This document shows, piece after piece, positions 56,848-64,000 of a stretch of DNA of 64,000 nt. The stretch is taken from the NCBI GenBank assembly GCA_012934845.2, contig WNNJ02000845.1, positions 83,044 to 147,043 on the forward strand. The letters are read 5' to 3'. Each line of letters begins with the position of its first letter. Positions within the stretch are counted from its first letter, which is position 1. A program made the translations under genes and the position numbers. The notes under the pieces are model-generated. The model was not told where the DNA came from. It did not search any database and saw only the letters and a program-made list of their open reading frames with translations. Source of the DNA: Pomphorhynchus laevis (taxonomy: Eukaryota > Acanthocephala > Palaeacanthocephala > Echinorhynchida > Pomphorhynchidae).

Positions 56848-58612
56848 ATATACGGAAAGAATTGCTATTCGCAATCTCGAGCAATACCGATTCAAACGAA
56901 ACTTATGATTATATAGAAAGAATTGATCCACTCAATCTCGGTTTCTTACAGTCAAGCATCCGAAAGTTTGATCCTCTGGTTGTTTATGATGGTCTGCATT
57001 GCAAATTATTGGATTTAAGAGCTAACGCCACCAACAATTTAAGCTAGATGTCGGAAATGCATTTTCACAATGTCACAGAGGCAGCCGAAACGGCGTGTGA
57101 TAGTTCATCTTACTGACGATGGCTGCCGGCTATCACATGACCGTCTAGGAGTGACGAGAGTTTGCAGACTGAAGAATATGCTCGATTCGAACACTTACTT
57201 AAATATACGGAAAGAATTGCTATTCGCAATCTCGAGCAATACCGATTCAAACGAAACTTATGATTATATAGAAAGAATTGATCCACTCAATCTCGGTTTC
57301 TTACAGTCAAGCATCCGAAAGTTTGATCCTCTGGTTGTTTATGATGGTCTGCATTGCAAATTGTTGGATTTAAGAGCTAACGCCACCAACAATTTAAGCT
57401 AGATGTCGGAAATGCATTTTCACAATGTCACAGAGGCAGCCGAAACGGCGTGTGATAGTTCATCTTACTGACGATGGCTGCCGGCTATCACATGACCGTC
57501 TAGGAGTGACGAGAGTTTGCAGACTGAAGAATATGCTCGATTCGAACACTTACTTAAATATACGGAAAGAATTGCTATTCGCAATCTCGAGCAATACCGA
57601 TTCAAACGAAACTTATGATTATATAGAAAGAATTGATCCACTCAATCTCGGTTTCTTACAGTCAAGCATCCGAAAGTTTGATCCTCTGGTTGTTTATGAT
57701 GGTCTGCATTGCAAATTATTGGATTTAAGAGCTAACGCCACCAACAATTTAAGCTAGATGTCGGAAATGCATTTTCACAATGTCACAGAGGCAGCCGAAA
57801 CGGCGTGTGATAGTTCATCTTACTGACGATGGCTGCCGGCTATCACATGACCGTCTAGGAGTGACGAGAGTTTGCAGACTGAAGAATATGCTCGATTCGA
57901 ACACTTACTTAAATATACGGAAAGAATTGCTATTCGCAATCTCGAGCAATACCGATTCAAACGAAACTTATGATTATATAGAAAGAATTGATCCACTCAA
58001 TCTCGGTTTCTTACAGTCAAGCATCCGAAAGTTTGATCCTCTGGTTGTTTATGATGGTCTGCATTGCAAATTATTGGATTTAAGAGCTAACGCCACCAAC
58101 AATTTAAGCTAGATGTCGGAAATGCATTTTCACAATGTCACAGAGGCAGCCGAAACGGCGTGTGATAGTTCATCTTACTGACGATGGCTGCCGGCTATCA
58201 CATGACCGTCTAGGAGTGACGAGAGTTTGCAGACTGAAGAATATGCTCGATTCGAACACTTACTTAAATATACGGAAAGAATTGCTATTCGCAATCTCGA
58301 GCAATACCGATTCAAACGAAACTTATGATTATATAGAAAGAATTGATCCACTCAATCTCGGTTTCTTACAGTCAAGCATCCGAAAGTTTGATCCTCTGGT
58401 TGTTTATGATGGTCTGCATTGCAAATTATTGGATTTAAGAGCTAACGCCACCAACAATTTAAGCTAGATGTCGGAAATGCATTTTCACAATGTCACAGAG
58501 GCAGCCGAAACGGCGTGTGATAGTTCATCTTACTGACGATGGCTGCCGGCTATCACATGACCGTCTAGGAGTGACGAGAGTTTGCAGACTGAAGAATATG
58601 CTCGATTCGAAC
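56848..58612 (+). repeat. 355-bp tandem satellite, about five copies, with an open frame
   Basis: The period is exactly 355 bp (starts at 57070, 57425, 57780, 58135 and 58490 for the same base). Copies are almost identical; I noticed one substitution near 57363. Each full unit holds a 110-codon frame beginning MSQRQPKRRVIVHLTDDGCR, continuing TYDYIERIDPLNLGFL and ending NATNNLS. The family is unknown. The last unit is cut at 58612 by LINE-B sequence, which creates a short fused frame to 58813. Confidence 0.9.
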
Positions 58613-59118
58613 CGTGACCTCCTGGATAGTATTATTGACAGCGGTTATGGCATGGTAATAGGTGACTTCAACGTCAGAACGGGTCGTTGGATCAATGCAG
58701 TACTTCGCAAAGCTAGGAACAATTTTCTTATTCACAAACTTCCGTCCCCTACATTTCATTGCACATCGACAAATTCTATCCTCGATATTTTACTGCTTCA
58801 CTCGAGGTGTTAAAACCCCTCTGCACAGCGCAGTCGCGCTAGCAATTGTCCACCTCTCATGACCTAATTCGTAGGAGAATTGAGGAAGATATGTTGCCTC
58901 GAAGGAGGCTTTACTTTAATCCGATATATAAGCGGCTATCCAACTCTTTCCAAGAATAGTAAATGAGAGTCTGACCGAATTTAATACCTACCTCTTTTCG
59001 CAAGCTACCGCGATTTTATCGACTACATACAAAGGTCGTATATACAATCCCACTCCGACGAAACTCAAGGTCCTAGCGAAATCGCTTAACCTCCCTAATC
59101 TCTCTGTTTCCGCCCGAC
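58613..59118 (+). mobile_element. LINE-B scrap between satellite and duplicon
   Basis: RDLLDSIIDSG, VIGDFNVRTGRWINAV and NNFLIHKLP match the LINE-B endonuclease (7440-7310, opposite strand) and keep the catalytic GDFN that the main copy has changed to SDFN. 58970-59118 matches the linker before the RT (7080-6915). The part between is shortened. It ends where the right duplicon starts. Confidence 0.75.
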
Positions 59119-59814
59119 AGCACGTGTGCTATCACTCCTTTCTTCACCAGATTACTAAGGTTACTGCACAAGCAAAACACGCTTGCTCAGTAAGTGAAAG
59201 CGCGAGCTATAAGCTCTAGCGCATACACTATAAAATATTCGCATCAATGCACAATTGTGAGTGCACAATGATATGTGATATATATACCAATGACGCTCTA
59301 TTAATCAGAAAGAATTTTGCTAAAACGTTTATTAATGACACAAACAGGAAAGTCTAAACTTGCATATTTTGTATTATTACATATAAAATATGTAATAATA
59401 TTTTTGTATTATTATAATATTTGTAATTAAATAATTAATTTGATTTTCTATTTTTTCCAAAGGTCTCTAAGAGAGCTACAGTTATTTATATAACCTCAAT
59501 ATTATATCAAGTCAATATCATATTAATATATTATAATAATTATACTTTTTTGATTATAATTATATTATAATAATATATTTATATTTTATCAATATAAAAT
59601 AAAGATAAAATATTGCTTATGCTATATCATATATAGAATAGCTATCATAGTATTTAAATTTGTAATATATTATTGCGAATTATAATGCAAAATATAAATT
59701 AACGAATTTATTTGTTATATTCAAAACTTAAGTTTTTTGATACCTCAATAAACATAAGTTTAAATGGTTTTTGCTTTAATATTTTTATAAATTTATTTCT
59801 TTTTATATTCGAAG

Positions 59815-59931
59815 AACGTCGATCCTGATTTCCTCGCTAATTACTTCCTAATAGAAATCCATTCAAATTGGGGTAATCCAAATAGAACCTGTGTATATCG
59901 AACGCGAATACATGGAAATCCAACCCGATAA
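59815..59931 (+). pseudogene. Duplicated last exon of SUN gene 2
   Basis: It is identical in sequence to 41222-41338, including the AG acceptor before it, SNWGN, TCVYRTRIHG and the TAA stop. The preceding SUN exons are absent; satellite and LINE-B lie upstream instead. As an isolated exon it cannot make a SUN protein by itself. Confidence 0.85.
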
Positions 59932-60449
59932 AACTGAGTTTATAATAGAATAATTTCATTTCATGTTATAAAAATAAAATAACTTTATTGAAGCTGCTGA
60001 TTTTAAATCTAAAGTGTTAAATCGTAATTGCATCGCTCTTTGAAACTAAACAATTGATACGATACATTTGATTTAAATATATAAAAGCACAAATTCTTCA
60101 AAACTAGTGATTTTACATCTACAAATATGTTACACAATAAATTTCAATACTTGTTGAAAATTATCATGTGATTAAGAGATACAGACGGATATCGGTATTT
60201 ATTATAAGGTCTAAATTATTAAGCGAATGTCATTCGATGCTTTATAAAAATTTGTCTTCAAAAACAATATTAACATAAATATATTGACAATCGTTTATTT
60301 GGCAAAAAATTAGTGGTCATTTATATGAATACAAATCGTAAACAAGATATCATAGATGAAAATATAAATGAAAATATATTCAATGAACATTGATGGTATA
60401 TCGAAGTTAAAAATATGCAAGCATCTACAGCATACACGTTCTTATTTTG

Positions 60450-60825
60450 TTAATTAAGAGAAGGAGGGGTATTAGCATTGTCCCACGTTAATTTGATTGT
60501 CGGCCATTTCGTACGCAAGCAACTTTCAACCGGTGTAGCATCAATGCTTCCGTTTAATTGAGCAATATCAAGAATCGCAGCTGACGCTTCTCTGTAACGA
60601 ACCTGAATTCAACGAAAGCAAACGTTGTGTTAGGGGATTCTGTAATTTTCATGTAATGATACCTGTTTATCGACATTCGAGTTTAGCAATCCATTGTAAT
60701 GAAACAAAGTGAATTTGTTTGCCCTCAAATGATCTATTTCACCTTTAAAAAAATACTCCATAAATGCACTTTCCGTGATTATTCCAAGAGATTCTACATC
60801 CATATTTTTCTTCGCATCCATCAAG
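60450..60825 (-). pseudogene. MINDY3: Duplicated last two exons of the MINDY-3-like gene
   Basis: Exons 60825-60663 and 60602-60450 repeat 42232-42070 and 42009-41857 with the same splice sites and stop (PPSLN end). Whether upstream exons were copied too cannot be seen, because the window ends before the position that matches the next exon (46864). It is therefore either the 3' end of a second gene or an orphan fragment. Confidence 0.75.
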
Positions 60826-61159
60826 CTAAATTTTAGGACATGTCTTACATACTAAATTCTGATTTTTATTAAATAATAATCAGTTTTATAATTCTTAAAT
60901 ATCAAATATTTTGTCATCATTAAAAAAGATTAAATTATATTGTACTAAGTCTAAAACGTTTTTTACCTGCACTAATTGATAATCTTAAGCCTTTATTAAA
61001 GCTTTAACTGAAATAATTAACACTTTAGATAATTTGATATATTATATTTCATAAATTGAATTTATTTTATTTCGTAAAATAAATGAACAGATATGTACCA
61101 ATAAGGAAATAATTAAGGAAAATGCTTCAAATAAATTATAAATTTGTTACTTTAATTCT

Positions 61160-63070
61160 TTCTTTAGTAAGCTGATTAATAGTGAAAGCTCGAATATATC
61201 TAAGATAAACATTTGGAAAACTTATATATCAAATAAAATTATAGAAAAAATGAAAATAACGAACAATTATAAAAGGAAAGATAAAATTAATAAAGATATG
61301 TATAAAGAACTTACTAAATTAAAGGATAACTATATAATAACAACTATTGATAAAGCTAGTAATAACTTTGTCTTCATATGCAAAAAGCTTTATTATGATA
61401 TACTAATGAAAGAGGTTAATTCTAATGATTTAAATGTAAATCCAACATATGAACGTAGTGAGTTGAGTTTAGAAACAATTATTACAAGTCACTGTTCTAT
61501 AATAGATAAAAAGGGTATAAAGGTTGAATTAGATAATAAAACTATACCTATATTATATTGGAATCCAAAATTACATAAAAATCCAATAAAACCTAGGTTC
61601 ATATGTAGTGCGTTTAAATGTACATTAAAACCACTTTCTGTTTATATGAATAAAATACTTAAAGTAATTAAAGCACACTTTAAAAAATATTGCAAGGTAA
61701 TCGAAATTAATACTGGTATAAAACACTATTTCAGTATTAATTCTACAAAAGAATTTTTAGAACAGACAAAAGGAATAAATTTTCAAAATATAAATACATA
61801 CGATTTTAGTACGCTTTATACAAATCTAGATTTAGTAGATATTAAAGAAGCGTTAGTAAAATTAATTAACCTTATATTCGGAAAAAGATATACATATATA
61901 TGTTATAATAACTACAACGCATATCCAACAAAAATCAAACTATCAAATAAACATAAATATATGGATAAAATTGAATTAATAGAATCCTTAAATATCTTGA
62001 TAAATCAAAATTATTTAAAAGTAGAGACATTTATATTTAGACAAGTAAAAGGTGTTCCAATGGGTGGTAATAGTATCCCAATTATAGTTGACTTGTTTTT
62101 AAGCTTTATAGAATATGAATTTGTTCATAACTGTGTAAAAACTAAATCTAAACAATATAAATATATGAAATATATGTTTCGATACATTGACGATATATGT
62201 GTATTTAATTCTAATAATTTTTATTAAATTAGTGAACAAATTTATTCAGGTAGCCTCATTTTTAACAAAACCAATATTAATGATAAAGAAAGTGTATATA
62301 ATACGAACATTAAATTAAGATTAACTAAAACTAATATTAATTTATATCGTAAAAATGACATATTCAAATTTACAAGAAACATTTTTTCATTATCATTCAT
62401 GCATACCATATAATATTAAACATAATACATTAAATAATGAAATTTTACGAATTGCAACAATATGTAATGATACTGGCTTTCTTCAAAATCATTCAAATAA
62501 TTTAATATATGCATGTTTTAAACTAGGCTACTATATTAATCGGTGATGATGATGTATGTGTATTTAATTCTAATAATTTTTTTCAATTAGTGAGCACATT
62601 TATCCAGAAAGCCTTATTCTTAACAAAAACAATATTAATGATAAAGAAGGTGTATATCTAGATACGAACATTAAATTAAGATTAACTAAAACTACTATTA
62701 ATTTATATCGTAAAAATGACATATTTAAATTGACAAGAAACATTTTTGCATGAGCATTCATGCATACCATATAATATAAAATATAATACATTAAATAATG
62801 AAATTTTAAGAATTGCAACAATTTGTAACGATATTGGTTTCTTCAAAATCATTTAAATAATTTACTATAAGAATAAAATCAAAAAGAAAATAGTAAAATA
62901 TAAAAATCAACAAAATATTATCAAAAATAAATTTAATTTTTATTAGAATAAGATACACCAAATTACATCAGATAAAATACGTTATTAGCATGTATTTGTC
63001 CGCGCTGCTATATTGGTTAGCGAAAGGTATCGAAAACTGATAACAGCAGTTCCTTATTGAGTAATTATTG
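61160..63070 (+). mobile_element. PLE-1 copy in the right duplicon
   Basis: It has a single RT body (61250-62227), the thumb duplicated as in the left copy (62228-62545 and 62560-62925), then the foldable element at 62940-63065. It inserted at the same site as the left copy, so the insertion predates the duplication. Confidence 0.85.
61250..62227 (+). CDS. PLE-1 reverse transcriptase, most complete N-terminal frame
   Basis: 325 residues from MKITNNYKRKDKINKDM to FNSNNFY. Order: IDKASNNFVFICKK (fingers), YWNPKLHKNPIKPRFICSA, YDFSTLYTNLD (motif A with its Asp), GVPMGG (motif B), FRYIDDIC (motif C). A stop just after motif C removes the thumb, the same defect as in the left copy. The start Met is internal; the protein probably began further upstream with linker and endonuclease parts. 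Confidence 0.8.
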   Translation: MKITNNYKRKDKINKDMYKELTKLKDNYIITTIDKASNNFVFICKKLYYDILMKEVNSNDLNVNPTYERSELSLETIITSHCSIIDKKGIKVELDNKTIPILYWNPKLHKNPIKPRFICSAFKCTLKPLSVYMNKILKVIKAHFKKYCKVIEINTGIKHYFSINSTKEFLEQTKGINFQNINTYDFSTLYTNLDLVDIKEALVKLINLIFGKRYTYICYNNYNAYPTKIKLSNKHKYMDKIELIESLNILINQNYLKVETFIFRQVKGVPMGGNSIPIIVDLFLSFIEYEFVHNCVKTKSKQYKYMKYMFRYIDDICVFNSNNFY

Positions 63071-64000
63071 TAATAATGTCTTAATTCATATGCAACCGTG
63101 AAAAACTGTAACTATCTTGAATTGCTCCTTTTTATATATTATGTATGCATATAATATATATGTTAAAGATTAATAATCTTTATATTCTAAAAATTATTAA
63201 TTTTAATACACCTAAACTATTAATTATCGTCTTATAAATTTAATAGAATACCTAAGTGATTTTTTATTTATTACACAAGCGTCATGTTATACAGTTGATA
63301 ATACAAAAATATATTTTTTCACAGTAATATGCAAATATCTCAGTGAATATTTGATTCTTAAAACTTTATAATAATTCTTAACATAACCAAAGTAGAAATT
63401 AATAAGTGCTAATATTAAAGATTTGAAGGTACACAACAGAAGATCATAAAGACAGGAAAAATATTTAATATTTTTCGAATGAAATTGCATTCATTCGAGA
63501 TAAATAAAAAGGCTAAAACGATTCCTAAATATAAATGTATTTTCATTCGAAATAAAAATTAATCGTTTCATTTCTTAGACTTTTAAATCACTAATCAAAT
63601 AATACAATTCAATTATAAGTAATGGCGACATGCTGAAAAAGGCTTTTGTCGTGGTTCAACAGAAAATAACTTTTAAAAAATTGTTTTTTTTTCGAACATT
63701 ATCTAAACTCATGTAGCTTCTAATATAAACAAACGCTTGTATATTTTAGATCGATAAGAATATATAATTAATATAACATCAATTTCGTGGGATGCTTGGA
63801 TATTTTACATCAAACAGCAACTTGTCAAAAAACGAATGCTTTTATAACAAATTATTTTAAGCAAATCAAAGAAGTGAAAACATTTTCGATTGTAGATGGT
63901 ATAGTTTGCATTTATATTAACGTATTTATCGTCGATTATCAATACAACCGGTAATAATGCGTTCTGTCAAAATAATTGATCAAATATTGTGGCTTGTGAT

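Larger units (their letters stand above)
59117..64000. repeat. Segmental duplication, right copy
   Basis: It matches 40535-46646 closely: a handful of single-base differences (for example near 59203 and 59360) and a 12-bp AT insertion near 59560 were seen over the first 2 kb. It runs off the window. The left junction falls in a shared ACAGCACG at the edge of the LINE-B scrap. Confidence 0.9.

Noticed and set aside
56678-58612. CRISPR-like array
   Set aside because: There are no short repeats with unique spacers; the repeat is one long homogeneous unit in a eukaryotic setting.
57047-58813. Family of five tandem genes
   Set aside because: The exact 355-bp period and near-identity show a satellite array. 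The fused last frame is simply the junction with LINE-B.

Overview
The window looks like nuclear DNA from a small-intron, strongly AT-rich invertebrate. It is dominated by broken mobile elements, with a few intron-bearing host genes between them. The evidence is spliced animal-type genes (SUN-domain proteins and a MINDY-3-like deubiquitinase) with many 43-61 nt introns, Penelope-like elements, LINEs with apurinic-type endonucleases, a Merlin DNA transposon and a Ty3/Gypsy element. There is no operon layout. I cannot place the species; a nematode or another small-intron invertebrate would fit.

Layout. 1-1610 is the 3' part of a Penelope-like element (PLE-1), ending in a conserved foldable element. 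3.5-4.4 kb holds a foldback repeat and a GC-richer coding-like fragment. 5.4-9.1 kb is a decayed LINE (LINE-B, minus strand) with zinc-knuckle ORF1, endonuclease and RT. 9.4-10.3 kb is a second, classical Penelope remnant. 10.3-18.05 kb is a triple nest: PLE-1 debris is interrupted by a CR1/L2-like LINE (LINE-A, minus strand), which is interrupted by a Gypsy element with a 5-bp target duplication. 18-25.5 kb is AT-rich and largely non-coding, with PLE-1 end repeats and one candidate exon.

25.5-28.3 kb is a ten-exon SUN-domain gene (365 codons). 28.4-33.1 kb is repeat debris: LINE-C, a LINE-B scrap, GIY-YIG modules and a MITE. 33.8-41.3 kb is a second SUN-domain gene on the same strand (seven exons, 338 codons); its introns carry Merlin and PLE insertions. 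A MINDY-3-like deubiquitinase runs on the minus strand from about 52.6 to 41.9 kb, tail to tail with the second SUN gene. Its introns hold PLE copies, and its N-terminal exons were not found.

Near the right end, a perfect 170-bp palindrome (56678-56847) leads into about five copies of a 355-bp satellite that carries an open frame, then a LINE-B scrap, then a near-identical second copy of 40535-46646 (59117 to the window end). That copy contains the last SUN exon, the last two MINDY-3 exons and PLE-1. In the family, SUN proteins sit in the inner nuclear membrane and bind KASH partners, and MINDY-3 trims K48-linked ubiquitin. Their adjacency looks positional rather than functional. The most notable host signal is a stretch over two exons where the two SUN genes are identical although the rest has diverged strongly, which suggests recent gene conversion.
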